From NCBI GenBank assembly GCA_024231215.1, contig JAAEQR010000142.1, positions 164,593 to 228,592 of the forward strand: DNA of 64,000 nucleotides, given 5' to 3'. A model generated the notes under the pieces. That model saw nothing but the letters and a program-made list of their open reading frames with translations. It was not told the origin of the DNA and made no database searches. Both the position numbers and the translations under genes were made by a program. This stretch comes from PVC group bacterium (GTDB lineage Bacteria; Omnitrophota; Gorgyraeia; B26-G9). Of the stretch, positions 53,194 through 62,971 are shown piece by piece (position 1 is the first letter of the stretch; every line of letters starts with the position of its first letter).

Positions 53194-53829
53194 GCTATTT
53201 TTATTTTTTAATTCTTGAATACATTCTAATACTTTATTAGAAAATATTTGATAGCTTTTTTTATCTTTAGGATCCAACCCCAACCCATGAAAAGTCAATG
53301 GTTCGGCAAAATGAATACTTATCGGGGTAAAAAATAATACCTTTTTACTCTGTGCCGGCAAAGCCTTATCACTCCCCATAATGAATGTCGGCACAACTGG
53401 TACATCAGCCTTAGCTGCAAGCAGCCCTACCCCGGCTTCCGCATTTTTTTTGATATCGCCATTAACACTTCGGGTCCCTTCCGGAAAAACAATCAGGACA
53501 TTTCCTCTTTTTAGCTTATCCAAAGAAATTCGTATTGCCTTTAAATCTCCTTTTCCTCTCTGTACCGGGAAAGCATTCAAAGCAGTTATCACCTTACCAA
53601 ACACCCCTTTAAATAAATCCTGTTTAGCCAAAAAACTAAGGATACGGGGAGAACCAAGACTTAATACAATCGGGTCAAGATGACTTAAATGATTAGAAGC
53701 AATAATGCAGCCACCCGCTTTAGGGATATGTTTTCTGCCGGTGCTCTTAAAAAAATATATCATTTTAAACAAAATAAACAGAAAAACTTTAACTACCAGA
53801 TAAAATTTCTTACTTTCTTTTCTCATCAT
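53188..53829 (-). CDS. plsC: 1-acyl-sn-glycerol-3-phosphate acyltransferase
   Basis: The 213-residue membrane enzyme acylates lysophosphatidate. It has an N-terminal hydrophobic helix (VVKVFLFILFKMIYFF), the NHLSHLDPI catalytic HxxxxD motif, a DLKAIRISLDKLKRG segment, and the VFPEGTRSVNG glycerol-phosphate motif. PTFIMGSDKALP is the final conserved block. The start overlaps cmk by 20 bases. The cmk-plsC-rpsA order is a conserved cluster in many bacteria. Confidence 0.94.
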   Translation of the reverse strand: MMRKESKKFYLVVKVFLFILFKMIYFFKSTGRKHIPKAGGCIIASNHLSHLDPIVLSLGSPRILSFLAKQDLFKGVFGKVITALNAFPVQRGKGDLKAIRISLDKLKRGNVLIVFPEGTRSVNGDIKKNAEAGVGLLAAKADVPVVPTFIMGSDKALPAQSKKVLFFTPISIHFAEPLTFHGLGLDPKDKKSYQIFSNKVLECIQELKNKNSL

Positions 53830-54478
53830 TTATATAACTTGAAATAGTATCCACAACCTCTTCAATAGAAAGCCCAGTACTGTCTATTAAAATAGCATCA
53901 TCTGCTTTTTTCAAAGGACCGCTACTGCGATTTTTATCTTTATAATCACGAGCTTTCATCTGCTCTAACAGATCGTGCATATCTACATCTATCCCTTTTT
54001 CTTTTAATTCGTTATACCTGCGTTCAGCTCTTATATTAATATCTGCATCTAAATAAAATTTTTCGTCTGCTTGCGGGAAAACAACTGTTCCAATGTCCCG
54101 GCCTTCCATAACAATATTATTTGACTCCCCGTAACTTCTTTGCCATTGGACCATAACTTCTCTTATCTGAGGAATCTGCGCAACCTTAAAAACAGCATTG
54201 GTCAATTCCGGAGTACGGATAAGCCCTGAAACATCTTCTCCGTCAAGCAAAACTTTAATCTCATTATTTTCCATCTGTTTTAATTGAATATTAGTCTCTC
54301 GAGCCAAAAAAACTAAACGATCGATATCGGCAAAATTAACTTTATCATTCAATGCTTTAAGAGTAAATGCCCGATACATTGCTCCGGTATCAACATATAA
54401 AAAGCCCAATTTCTGGGCAAGTTTTTTAGCAATTGTACTTTTTCCCGCACCAGCGGGGCCATCAACCGTAATAATCAT
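53810..54478 (-). CDS. cmk: Cytidylate kinase
   Basis: The 222-residue kinase phosphorylates CMP and dCMP. It begins MIITVDGPAGAGKSTIAKKLA (P-loop), has DTGAMYRAFTLKAL, VMEGRDIGTVVFP and the RSSGPLKKADDAILIDST lid region. All are standard for the bacterial enzyme. It lies between tyrA and plsC, with the stop inside plsC. Confidence 0.96.
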   Translation of the reverse strand: MIITVDGPAGAGKSTIAKKLAQKLGFLYVDTGAMYRAFTLKALNDKVNFADIDRLVFLARETNIQLKQMENNEIKVLLDGEDVSGLIRTPELTNAVFKVAQIPQIREVMVQWQRSYGESNNIVMEGRDIGTVVFPQADEKFYLDADINIRAERRYNELKEKGIDVDMHDLLEQMKARDYKDKNRSSGPLKKADDAILIDSTGLSIEEVVDTISSYINDEKRK

Positions 54479-54481
54479 AAA

Positions 54482-55327
54482 TTAATAAATTTTATCTCGT
54501 TTTTTCTTTGCACTTAACAATTTTTGCGTAAACTGCTTTTCTTTATTTGAAGTTAACGATTTTTTTAAATCACCTAATTTTTTCTCAAAAAAAGTAATCG
54601 CCGAAAGTATTGCTTTGCGATTACTGAATGATATATCCCGCCAGATATCCGGTCCTCCAGAGGCTATCCGAGTTGTATCTTTAAAACCAGTAGCTGCAAA
54701 TTTCAAACACTTATCCGGGATACTATTAACAATCGCCGCAGCAATAAGATGTGGCAGGTGACTAATATAGGCTACAACACGATCATGCTCAAGGGGTGAT
54801 ATCATTACCGTCTTTGCCCCTAGGATTTTCCACAATTCCTGAACACTAGACAATGCTTTTTTATTTGTTTTTTTCGTTTTACATATAAAACAAGTTGAAT
54901 TTTTAAAAAGTGTCGCGTCTGAATAGGCTACACCAGTTTTTTCTGAACCAGCCATCGGATGTGCGCCAACAAAATTAACAGACTTAGGCAAGTATTTCTC
55001 GGCAAATGAGACAATCTCTTGCTTAGTACTACCAACATCAAAAATAATACACCCTTTTTCAAGCTCATCTCTCATGCGCATAATTATCTTTTCTATTGCT
55101 CTTACCGGCGCCGCCAGAATAACCAAATCGGCCCCCTGAACAGCTTCTTTCACATCCATAGTCCCATAATCGATAGCTTTTTTCTCTATTGCCTTTTCAA
55201 GACTTAAACTATGTCGTGCTACCCCGACAACACAAGATGATAATTTCTTCTTGCGCAATATAATACCGATGGAACCACCAAGTAAACCTGTACCTACAAT
55301 AACTGTCTTTTTAAATTTTTTCTTCAT
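54482..55327 (-). CDS. tyrA: Prephenate dehydrogenase
   Basis: The 281-residue NAD-dependent enzyme makes 4-hydroxyphenylpyruvate for tyrosine. It begins KTVIVGTGLLGGSIGIILRKK with the GxGxxG-type loop, then DLVILAAPVRAIEKI, VDGST-like FDVGSTKQEIV, VGAHPMAGSEKTGV with the catalytic His, and HDRVVAYISHLPHLIAAA. No ACT or chorismate mutase domain is fused. It is followed by cmk and preceded by the DAHP synthase gene, in an aromatic amino acid cluster. Arogenate could be the true substrate. Confidence 0.94.
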   Translation of the reverse strand: MKKKFKKTVIVGTGLLGGSIGIILRKKKLSSCVVGVARHSLSLEKAIEKKAIDYGTMDVKEAVQGADLVILAAPVRAIEKIIMRMRDELEKGCIIFDVGSTKQEIVSFAEKYLPKSVNFVGAHPMAGSEKTGVAYSDATLFKNSTCFICKTKKTNKKALSSVQELWKILGAKTVMISPLEHDRVVAYISHLPHLIAAAIVNSIPDKCLKFAATGFKDTTRIASGGPDIWRDISFSNRKAILSAITFFEKKLGDLKKSLTSNKEKQFTQKLLSAKKKRDKIY

Positions 55328-55329
55328 AC

Positions 55330-56343
55330 TTATATAGTTCTACCTACTACCTCGGCAATAGGACCTGTTTCTTTCACCAGTTTCTCAAAATTTTCCGGAT
55401 TCAATGATTGCACTCCGTCAGACATTGCTTCTTCCGGATGTGTATGAACCTCAACCAATAAACCGTCACTACCAGCTGCTACAGCAGCCTTGCTGATCGG
55501 AATTACCAGCCCCCATTTACCCGTAGCATGACTAGGATCAAGAATAATTGGCAGATGACTAAGCTGCTTAATCACAGGAATCGCATTTATATCACATGTA
55601 TTTCTGGTAAATGTTTCGAATGTTCTAATTCCTCTTTCACATAAGATAACGTTAAAATTACCTTCACTCAGGATATATTCTGCACTCATCAAAAATTCTT
55701 TTATTGTTGCCATCATCCCCCGCTTTAACACAACAGGGTGATTTGATTTTCCAACTTCTTTGAGTAAATTGAAATTCTGCATATTACGTGCGCCGATTTG
55801 CATAATATCAACATATTTGACCATGAGCTCTACATCACGAGGATCCATAACTTCCGTAACCGTAAGCAACCCATACTCATCAGCTACCTGTTTCATGATC
55901 TTTAACCCTTCTTCACCCAGACCCTGAAAAGAATATGGTGAAGTGCGCGGTTTAAAAGCACCTCCTCGTAACACCGTTGCGCCACAACGTTTTATCTCTT
56001 TGGCAATTCCCCTCAGACTCTCTAAATTCTCAATAGCACAAGGCCCGGCCATGATTACTACTTTCTTCCCTCCTATTTCAACATCTTTAACCTTAACAAC
56101 ACTATCTTCCGGTTTAAACTCACGTGAGACCAGCTTATACGGAGCTAACACAGGAATTACCTTTTCTACTCCCGGAAAAGCCTCTAACGGCTGCACCCGA
56201 AGGATATCTTCTTCTCCAATCACTCCAATAATCGTACGTTCAACACCTTCAGAAATCATTGCCTGCAAACCCAAAGAATTTATTTTAGCAAGTATTTTTT
56301 TCTTATCTTCTTCTGCAGTTCTTGGCTTAAGTACAATTATCAT
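55330..56343 (-). CDS. aroF: DAHP synthase, type I-beta
   Basis: The 337-residue enzyme condenses phosphoenolpyruvate and erythrose 4-phosphate, the first step of the shikimate pathway. The N-terminal ferredoxin-like regulatory domain (about residues 1-70) and the AGPCAIENLESLRG, RGGAFKPRTSPYSFQG, QIGARNMQN, KRGMM and ILDPSHATGKWGL blocks identify the Thermotoga-like form. This regulatory domain typically senses tyrosine or phenylalanine. The ATG at 56343 has GAGGAG 9 bases upstream; a TTG at 56349 is also possible. Confidence 0.94.
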   Translation of the reverse strand: MIIVLKPRTAEEDKKKILAKINSLGLQAMISEGVERTIIGVIGEEDILRVQPLEAFPGVEKVIPVLAPYKLVSREFKPEDSVVKVKDVEIGGKKVVIMAGPCAIENLESLRGIAKEIKRCGATVLRGGAFKPRTSPYSFQGLGEEGLKIMKQVADEYGLLTVTEVMDPRDVELMVKYVDIMQIGARNMQNFNLLKEVGKSNHPVVLKRGMMATIKEFLMSAEYILSEGNFNVILCERGIRTFETFTRNTCDINAIPVIKQLSHLPIILDPSHATGKWGLVIPISKAAVAAGSDGLLVEVHTHPEEAMSDGVQSLNPENFEKLVKETGPIAEVVGRTI

Positions 56344-56372
56344 ATTCAAAATCTCCTCTTTTACTAAAAAAA

Positions 56373-57479
56373 TTATTTCTTTGCATCTGTGTTAAGAATT
56401 TTCTTTAGATTACTAATAAACAATCGGTTCTCTTTCTGATTACCAATCGTAACCCGAATAAAATCTTTCAGTCCCCACCCGGACATATCACGCACAATAA
56501 TTCCCTGTTTTAATAAACGTTGATATACAATTTCACTTTTCATCCCAACCTTTACCAAAATAAAATTGGTAACGCTTGGGACAAAAAATAAGTTAAGTTT
56601 TTTAAACTCTTCAGTTAAATATTTCAATCCTCTGCACACTATATTTTTTGAGCGTTCAATATGTTTCTTATCATCCAGGGCAGCAATAGCTGCTACTTGG
56701 GCCAAAGAATTTGCATTAAATGGCTCACGAACCTGATTCAAATATCCAGCTATATCAGGGCTTGTCGCAGCCCAACCAATACGAAGTCCGCTTAATCCAT
56801 ACGCTTTGGAAAAAGTCCTGCTCACAATCACATTACCCCGACGAATATATTTAGTTGTATCCGGATAATCCCGGGTATATACATATTCAAAATATGCCTC
56901 ATCAAAGAAAACAATCACATGTCGAGGCAATCCCTTTAAAAACTGTTCAATCTCTTTACGATTCACATAACTACCCGTTGGATTATCCGGATTAGCAATA
57001 AATATCATTTTTGTACGTGCAGTGATCTTTGCTTTCATTGCCGCAAGATCATATCGAAATGCCTTTAAAGGAACTGTGATAACTTTAGCATTAGCCAACG
57101 TTGCCGCAAGCTTATATATCAAGAAGGTCGGATCAGCAATAATAACTTCATCCCCTTTATTAACAAACGCCCGCATCGCCAGAACAATAAGCTCATCAGA
57201 CCCGTTACCAATAATCAGGTTTTCATATTTAAGTCTATACTTTTTAGAAATTGCCTTTTTCAGGCTAAATGCTTCCCCGTCAGGATAACGGTTTATATCC
57301 AAAAGAGACTTTTTCAAGGCGGAAACAGCTTTTGGAGAAGGACCAATCCCATTCTCATTTGAAGCCATTTTATAAACATGCTTTAAGTTCAATTCTCGTT
57401 TAAGTTCTGAGATAGGCTTGCCTGGTTTATACGGCTTGATCTTTAATACACATGGACGTACTAACTTTTTAATACTCAT
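56373..57479 (-). CDS. hisC: Histidinol-phosphate / aromatic aminotransferase (HisC-like)
   Basis: The 368-residue PLP enzyme is HisC-like: KMASNENGIGPSPKAV, IIGNGSDELIVLAMRAF, FIANPDNPTGSYVNRKE, the PLP-Lys loop RTFSKAYGLSGLRIGW and VPSVTNFILVKV are present. HisC-like enzymes also transaminate aromatic keto acids. With pheA, tyrA and aroF beside it and no other his genes, an aromatic role is more likely here than histidine synthesis. That choice is inference from context. Confidence 0.88.
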   Translation of the reverse strand: MSIKKLVRPCVLKIKPYKPGKPISELKRELNLKHVYKMASNENGIGPSPKAVSALKKSLLDINRYPDGEAFSLKKAISKKYRLKYENLIIGNGSDELIVLAMRAFVNKGDEVIIADPTFLIYKLAATLANAKVITVPLKAFRYDLAAMKAKITARTKMIFIANPDNPTGSYVNRKEIEQFLKGLPRHVIVFFDEAYFEYVYTRDYPDTTKYIRRGNVIVSRTFSKAYGLSGLRIGWAATSPDIAGYLNQVREPFNANSLAQVAAIAALDDKKHIERSKNIVCRGLKYLTEEFKKLNLFFVPSVTNFILVKVGMKSEIVYQRLLKQGIIVRDMSGWGLKDFIRVTIGNQKENRLFISNLKKILNTDAKK

Positions 57480-57500
57480 AACTCATCAAACTCCGTTTTT

Positions 57501-58601
57501 TTACACTGTCTGAGGATATGAACCCAGCACCTTAAGAAAATGACATTTCTGTTCAAGTTGAACTAATGCTTTTTTCACACTAGGATCATCCTTATGCCCT
57601 TCCATATCCATGAAAAAATAATAATCCCAAACTTTTTTCTTAGAAGGACGAGATTCTATCTTAGTCAAATTAATCTTAGATGATTTAAATGAAAGCAACA
57701 TGTCATGTAAAGCTCCTACCCTGTCTTTGATTGAAAAAACAACTGATGTTTTATCATTTCCCGTCCGTGCCGCTTCATTTGCACCGATCACTAAAAACCG
57801 CGTTACATTATGAGGACTGTCTTCAATAGATTCAGCTAAAACTTTCAATTTATAAACACGCGCCGCCAAACTACTGGCAATAGCTACACTTCCCTTTTCT
57901 TTTGCGACAATTTCTGCAGCCCGAGTAGTACTGGAAACTTCGACTAGCTCTCTTCCCGGAAGGTTACCTTCTAACCACAAACGGCATTGTCCAAAAACCT
58001 GGGACTTAGAATATACTCTTTTTACGTCTTTAAGCAAACACTTACCCAGCAAATTATGTGAAATGTCTAATAAGATTTCCGAACAAATCTTCAAGTCCGA
58101 ATCTACCAACATATCCAAAGTATGACTAACCGCACCCTCAATGGAATTTTCCACAGGCACTACCCCATAGTCAGAGTTGCCACGTTCCACCTCACTAAAA
58201 ACATCGGTAATCGTGTGTGCAGCTTTATATTCAATCTGAGAACCGAATTTTTTCAAGCCGGCAAGATGAGTAAACGTAGCTTTTGGCCCCAGATATGCAA
58301 CCCTCATGGGTTTTTGAAGCATCAAAGTCGCAGACATAACTTCCCGATACACAGCCATTAACGCTTCATGTGTTAATGGGCCTTTATTAAATTTTTTGAT
58401 GTTACTATAAATCTGCTGTTCTCGAGCAGGCATATAAACAGCTTTTTTTAAATGCTTTTTTAATTTACCGATTGAGATTGCACTATCTGTGCGCTTATTT
58501 AATATATCAATAAGCTGCCTATCCAATGTGTCAATCGTTATGCGTAACTTCTGAATGCTCGGTTTGCTCTTGCTGGTCTTGCTTATTTTCTTGTTCTTCA
58601 T
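57501..58601 (-). CDS. pheA: Chorismate mutase / prephenate dehydratase
   Basis: The 366-residue fused enzyme begins with an AroQ helical chorismate mutase (about residues 15-95; RITIDTLDRQLIDILNKRTD). A prephenate dehydratase domain (VAYLGPKATFTHLAG, GVVPVENSIEGAVSHTLD) and an ACT domain with the KTSVVFSIKDRVGALHDML and LTKIESRPSKKKVWDYYFF blocks follow. The ATG at 58601 has GAGGAGGG upstream, so the ribosome site and first 20-odd codons lie inside the scpB reading frame. A TTG six bases upstream is also possible. Confidence 0.94.
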   Translation of the reverse strand: MKNKKISKTSKSKPSIQKLRITIDTLDRQLIDILNKRTDSAISIGKLKKHLKKAVYMPAREQQIYSNIKKFNKGPLTHEALMAVYREVMSATLMLQKPMRVAYLGPKATFTHLAGLKKFGSQIEYKAAHTITDVFSEVERGNSDYGVVPVENSIEGAVSHTLDMLVDSDLKICSEILLDISHNLLGKCLLKDVKRVYSKSQVFGQCRLWLEGNLPGRELVEVSSTTRAAEIVAKEKGSVAIASSLAARVYKLKVLAESIEDSPHNVTRFLVIGANEAARTGNDKTSVVFSIKDRVGALHDMLLSFKSSKINLTKIESRPSKKKVWDYYFFMDMEGHKDDPSVKKALVQLEQKCHFLKVLGSYPQTV

Positions 58602-59250
58602 CCTCAATTCCCTCCTCTGAGGCCTCTATCGGCTTTTCCTTATCCTCTTGCTCTTGCTCTTGCTCTTGCTCTTGCTCTTGCTCTTGCTCAACAGTAACAT
58701 TCTCACTTAAACATGCAGCCATATGCTGCTGTGAATTAAACTCTTCTAATTTGGGTAGTTCCTGTAAAGACTTTAGCCCAAAATACTGTAAAAACTCCTC
58801 TGTCGTTCCATATAATAACGGCTTACCGGGGACATCTTTCCGACCTTTGATCTTAATCAATCCTCGATCTGTAAGCGTTCTTACTACACCATCAACATTC
58901 ACGCCTCGAATAAACTCTATTTCAGAACGAGTAACCGGCTGTTTGTACGCAATGATTGCAATAGTTTCCAAAGATGGCCCGGATAATCTTAATACACGTC
59001 GTGTTTTATATAATTTTTTCACATATCCCGCACAATCAGAATGAGTACAAAACTGATAACCTCCCGCCACTTCCATGATTTGAATTCCTCGTTCTGATGT
59101 CGCATACTCTTCTTTTAATTCTTTAAGCGCGTTTTTAATTTCCGTGGTCTCCATTCCGGAACAAACCTCGGAAACCTGCTTTAAAGTCAATTGTTTTTCG
59201 CTTACAAACAATAACGCTTCAATAATTTTCTTAATATTCAGTTCTTCCAT
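58531..59250 (-). CDS. scpB: Segregation and condensation protein B with EQ-repeat tail
   Basis: The 239-residue protein binds ScpA and Smc to form condensin. It has two winged helices: IKKIIEALLFVSEKQLTLKQV and VLRLSGPSLETIAIIAYKQPVTRSEIE, followed by LIKIKGRKDVPGKPLLYGTTEEFLQYFGL. The C-terminal tail beyond about residue 175 is low-complexity, with seven EQ pairs and then glutamate/glutamine-rich residues. This tail is not usual for ScpB. It overlaps the pheA start by 71 bases. Confidence 0.94.
   Translation of the reverse strand: MEELNIKKIIEALLFVSEKQLTLKQVSEVCSGMETTEIKNALKELKEEYATSERGIQIMEVAGGYQFCTHSDCAGYVKKLYKTRRVLRLSGPSLETIAIIAYKQPVTRSEIEFIRGVNVDGVVRTLTDRGLIKIKGRKDVPGKPLLYGTTEEFLQYFGLKSLQELPKLEEFNSQQHMAACLSENVTVEQEQEQEQEQEQEQEDKEKPIEASEEGIEDEEQENKQDQQEQTEHSEVTHND
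58645..58689. repeat. Hexanucleotide repeat in scpB
   Basis: Seven CTCTTG units (58645-58686), plus a partial CTC, read on the minus strand as alternating Glu and Gln codons. The unit is a multiple of three, so slippage keeps the frame. Confidence 0.95.
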
Positions 59251-59267
59251 ATTCTATCCATCCACTG

Positions 59268-60014
59268 TTATGTCACATTAGCACGTATTGTAGGAAGTAT
59301 TCTCTCTTCATTGAGAAAAACCACAATTTCCCCAAACAAACCTTTTTGGGCCACGACTATTTCTTTCTGCCGCATCAACTCCAATACCGCTAAAAAAGAA
59401 GCAATTACCTCATACTTATTTCTTGAACTTACAAACAGTTCATTCAATGAAATCTTTCTTTTCTTTACTAAGACATGCAGCAGATCATGTATTTTACCTT
59501 CTACAGTAAACTCATCCTTTATAATCTCCCGAAAAATATCTTTAGGGATGTCTTTTAATGCCTTGGAAAACGCATTTATCAGATCAAATACGCTAGTCTC
59601 AAAAAATACTTCCTCATCTCCTTCAATCTCGTCTGGAATACTAACTCTTTTGAATATGTCACTTTGCTCTGTTTCTTTTTCCTCTAAATACCCGGCCATT
59701 TCTTTGAATTTTTTATACTCCAGTAGTTTTTTTACCAGCTCGTCTCGGGGGTCTTCTTCGATTTGTTCATCAGTTTCATTTTCTTCCGGAGGCAACAACA
59801 TCTTGGACTTAATATGCATCAAAGTAGCAGCCATAACCAAAAACTCACCGGCAATATTTAAATCCAACAAACGCATTAATTCCAGATATTGCAGGTATTG
59901 TTCGGTCACTTCAGAAATAGTAATATCATGAATATTGAGGTGATTCTTCTTGATTAGATATAGAAGTAAATCTAACGGTCCCTCAAAAATTTCTAACTTT
60001 ATTTTATAACTCAT
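59268..60014 (-). CDS. scpA: Segregation and condensation protein A
   Basis: The 248-residue kleisin links Smc heads. It has the N-terminal EIFEGPLDLLLYLIKKNHLNIHDI signature (a span at about residues 9-33). The VMAATLMHIKSKMLLPP helix and the C-terminal winged helix (VASFLAVLELMRQKEIVVAQ) are intact. A charged Glu/Asp linker lies in the middle (about residues 78-110). It precedes scpB by 17 bases and overlaps trpS by 4 bases. Confidence 0.95.
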   Translation of the reverse strand: MSYKIKLEIFEGPLDLLLYLIKKNHLNIHDITISEVTEQYLQYLELMRLLDLNIAGEFLVMAATLMHIKSKMLLPPEENETDEQIEEDPRDELVKKLLEYKKFKEMAGYLEEKETEQSDIFKRVSIPDEIEGDEEVFFETSVFDLINAFSKALKDIPKDIFREIIKDEFTVEGKIHDLLHVLVKKRKISLNELFVSSRNKYEVIASFLAVLELMRQKEIVVAQKGLFGEIVVFLNEERILPTIRANVT

Positions 60015-60994
60015 AGCCCCACAGCGTTTTTGACTTCATTCATTGTTTTATCAGCGATCTGTTTAGCCTTAACTTTGCCTGACTCTAATATTTCCTCAAT
60101 CCGGCTTTTGTTTTTTAAAAGTTCTTCCCTTTTGCTATGTATCGGAGCTAAATAATCAACCAAGACATCTCCCAATCGTCTCTTACAATCCGTACACCCG
60201 ATTTCAGCCCCCTGACATTGTTTTTCCACTTCTTGAATCATTTCCGACCCTGCAAATATTTTATAATAACTGCAAAGGTTACATACTTCCGGCCGGCCGG
60301 GATCAGTTTTACGAACCCTCTGAGGATCGGTAAACATCCCCATAACTTTTTTTCTAATAACTTCTGCAGAATCACTTAGCCCGATATAATTATCGTAACT
60401 TTTAGACATTTTCCGTCCATCAAGACCTAAAAGACGGGGGAATTTCGTTAATTTTGCTTGCGGCCCAGGGAATACATTTTTTTTCAGTAAATAATTAAAA
60501 CGTTCCGCAATCTTACGTGTTAGTTCTAAATGCGGAAGTTGATCTTCCCCGACCGGTACAACCTCAGCCTTATAAAGTAAAATGTCAGCTGCTTGTAAAA
60601 CTGGATATCCCAAAAAAGCGTAGTTATTTACTTCCCGTGTTTTCAACTCTCTAAGCTGTTCTTTATAAGTTGGACAACGTTCCAACCAGCCTAAAGGAGT
60701 CATACAAGAAAAAATCATGAATAGTTCCAAATGTTCCGGGATTTGAGATTGAACAAACAAAGTAGATTTTTCAGGATCGATGCCGCAGCTAAGCCAATCG
60801 ATAGCATTATCGATTACATATTCTTTAATATACCCCGGATCTTTATACTCGCTCATTAAGGCATGCCAATCAGCCACCATAAACAAGCATTCATATTCCT
60901 GCTGCAACTGGCTCCAGTTTTTAAGAGCCCCCACTAGATGCCCCAGATGCAGTTTTCCGGTCGGACGCATTCCGCTTAGAATTCTTTTTTTCAT
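60011..60994 (-). CDS. trpS: Tryptophanyl-tRNA synthetase with predicted Fe-S site
   Basis: The 327-residue class I enzyme charges tRNA-Trp: KRILSGMRPTGKLHLGHLVG (HxGH) and KMSKSYDNYIG are intact. Numbering from the ATG at 60994, cysteines at 238, 260, 267 and 270 follow C-x21-C-x6-C-x2-C. This closely matches the C-x22-C-x6-C-x2-C [4Fe-4S] site of Thermotoga maritima TrpRS. An additional Cys lies at 241. Upstream ATGs at 61027 and 61039 overlap infB and lack ribosome sites; 60994 begins 4 bases after the infB stop and is chosen. Confidence 0.93.
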   Translation of the reverse strand: MKKRILSGMRPTGKLHLGHLVGALKNWSQLQQEYECLFMVADWHALMSEYKDPGYIKEYVIDNAIDWLSCGIDPEKSTLFVQSQIPEHLELFMIFSCMTPLGWLERCPTYKEQLRELKTREVNNYAFLGYPVLQAADILLYKAEVVPVGEDQLPHLELTRKIAERFNYLLKKNVFPGPQAKLTKFPRLLGLDGRKMSKSYDNYIGLSDSAEVIRKKVMGMFTDPQRVRKTDPGRPEVCNLCSYYKIFAGSEMIQEVEKQCQGAEIGCTDCKRRLGDVLVDYLAPIHSKREELLKNKSRIEEILESGKVKAKQIADKTMNEVKNAVGL

Positions 60995-60998
60995 TTTT

Positions 60999-62960
60999 TT
61001 AAAGTTTTCGGGCAATTTTTTCGACATGAAAACATTCAACTATATCTTCAGGCAGGATGTTGGTAAAATTATTTAATGCAATTCCACATTCTACCCCCTC
61101 GCTAACCTCTTTCACATCATCTTTATACCGTTTTAATGATTCCAGTTTCCCCTCATATAAACACTGGTCTTCCCGATAAAGCCTTACCAAATCAGCTGAA
61201 CGCATAAACTTACCTTTAACCACCACACCTCCAGCTATCTTACCAACTTTGGACACCTTAAATATCTGCAAAACCTTAACCCGCCCAATAAAAGTTTCTT
61301 TTATCTTAGGTTCAAGTAAGCCTTCCATACTCAAACGAACATCATTGATCGCCTCATAAATAATCTTATAGAGACGAACATCAACACTTTTTAAATCTGC
61401 TTCTTCTTTTGCATTATTCTCTATACTTACATGGAAGCCAATAATTACCGCATCACTAGCAATTGCAAGCATAACATCAGACTCATTAATACTACCCACC
61501 TGAGAATGAATAATCTTTACCACAATATCGGCTGTGCCTAATTTTTCTAATGAACTCCCCAATGCCTCTAATGACCCCTGGACATCTGCTTTAATAACAA
61601 CCTTTAATTCTTTCACTTCACCTTCCTGAGCTTTTTCGAATAGCTGTTCCAAACTCATTCTTTGTGAAGGCATTAGATTTTGTTGACGCGATACTTCATT
61701 TTTCTGCAAAGAAAGTTCCCGAGCTTTTTTTTCATCTTCTACAACAAAAAATCCATCACCCACCTGAGGAACCTGCGATAAGCCAGAAACCTCCACCGGA
61801 ACTGAAGGACCTGCTTCCTGTACGCGTTTCCCAAAATCATCTATCATCGCTCGTACTTTCCCAAAAGTTACCCCACAGACAAATAAATCGCCAACACGCA
61901 AAGTCCCATTTTGCACCAAAACTGTTACAGTTGGCCCACTCCCCTTAGAAAGCTTACTCTCAATAATAACTCCCCGTGCCGGCTTCTCCGGATTGGCCTT
62001 AAGCTCCAGCAACTCTGACTCTAAAATAATCATTTCAAGCAATTTATCTATGCCTGTCCCATCCTTAGCAGAAACAGGAACCGTTATTGTATTTCCTCCC
62101 CAGTCTTCGCTTGTAAGCTCTTTCTCAGCTAACTGTCTTTTTACATTATCCGGATCAGCTCCCGGCAAATCAATTTTATTAATTGCCACCACAATCGGAA
62201 CACCTGCTGCTTTAGCATGATTAATTGCCTCTATCGTCTGAGGCATCAAGCCATCATCTGCAGCAACTACTAAAATGACAATATCTGTGATATTTGCACC
62301 ACGCGCCCTCATTGCAGTAAAAGCTTCGTGCCCCGGAGTATCTAGAAATGTTATCGTCCCTTTTTTAAATTGGACTTCATAAGCTCCGATGTGCTGAGTA
62401 ATTCCTCCTGACTCTTTAACCGTCACATTAGACCTGCGAATAACATCCAGTAAAGATGTCTTTCCATGATCAACATGTCCCATAAAAGTAACCACCGGAG
62501 AACGATGAACAAGATTACCAGAATCATTCTCCGGCTCTTTATGTCCTGCCAACAACACCTCTTCTTCGCTGGGTTGCTGCTCTATCTTAAAACCATAGTC
62601 CATGCCAACCTTGTTAACAACCTCTTCTTCCAGATTGGTATTGACTGTGGCCATAACCTTCATCTTCATCAATTTCTTGATCAGTTCTGTCGTCGAAATC
62701 TGTAATTTTACAGATAAATTTTTAACCGTAAGAGGAAAATCAACCATCAGCTTTTTAAGTTTGCTCTTCCTCTTTGCTTCCTTCTGTTTTTCGACTTTTT
62801 TGTTTTCTGATAACAATTCATGACGAACTATCTCTGCAGTTTCATCATCCAGCGCACTCATATGCCCTTTTACCGGAATATGCATTCCCTTCAGAGTCTT
62901 TACCAAATCCTTACTTGAGAGAGAAAACTCTTTAGCTAATTCGTAAACACGTACACCCAT
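60999..62960 (-). CDS. infB: Translation initiation factor IF-2
   Basis: The 653-residue GTPase places initiator tRNA on the 30S subunit. The N-terminal domains are short (two IF2_N-like helical repeats, about residues 1-50 and 75-125: [20 protein letters not shown] and [17 protein letters not shown]). The G domain has [30 protein letters not shown] and [10 protein letters not shown]-Tu-like domains II to IV with [18 protein letters not shown] and [11 protein letters not shown] follow. The charged linker of longer IF-2 forms is missing. It follows nusA by 11 bases. Confidence 0.96.
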   Translation of the reverse strand: MGVRVYELAKEFSLSSKDLVKTLKGMHIPVKGHMSALDDETAEIVRHELLSENKKVEKQKEAKRKSKLKKLMVDFPLTVKNLSVKLQISTTELIKKLMKMKVMATVNTNLEEEVVNKVGMDYGFKIEQQPSEEEVLLAGHKEPENDSGNLVHRSPVVTFMGHVDHGKTSLLDVIRRSNVTVKESGGITQHIGAYEVQFKKGTITFLDTPGHEAFTAMRARGANITDIVILVVAADDGLMPQTIEAINHAKAAGVPIVVAINKIDLPGADPDNVKRQLAEKELTSEDWGGNTITVPVSAKDGTGIDKLLEMIILESELLELKANPEKPARGVIIESKLSKGSGPTVTVLVQNGTLRVGDLFVCGVTFGKVRAMIDDFGKRVQEAGPSVPVEVSGLSQVPQVGDGFFVVEDEKKARELSLQKNEVSRQQNLMPSQRMSLEQLFEKAQEGEVKELKVVIKADVQGSLEALGSSLEKLGTADIVVKIIHSQVGSINESDVMLAIASDAVIIGFHVSIENNAKEEADLKSVDVRLYKIIYEAINDVRLSMEGLLEPKIKETFIGRVKVLQIFKVSKVGKIAGGVVVKGKFMRSADLVRLYREDQCLYEGKLESLKRYKDDVKEVSEGVECGIALNNFTNILPEDIVECFHVEKIARKL

Positions 62961-62971
62961 AGTATTTTTAT

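Noticed and set aside
58645-58689. Short tandem CTCTTG repeat as a CRISPR-like or phase-variation array
   Set aside because: Units are six bases without spacers and in frame, so slippage would not switch the gene off.
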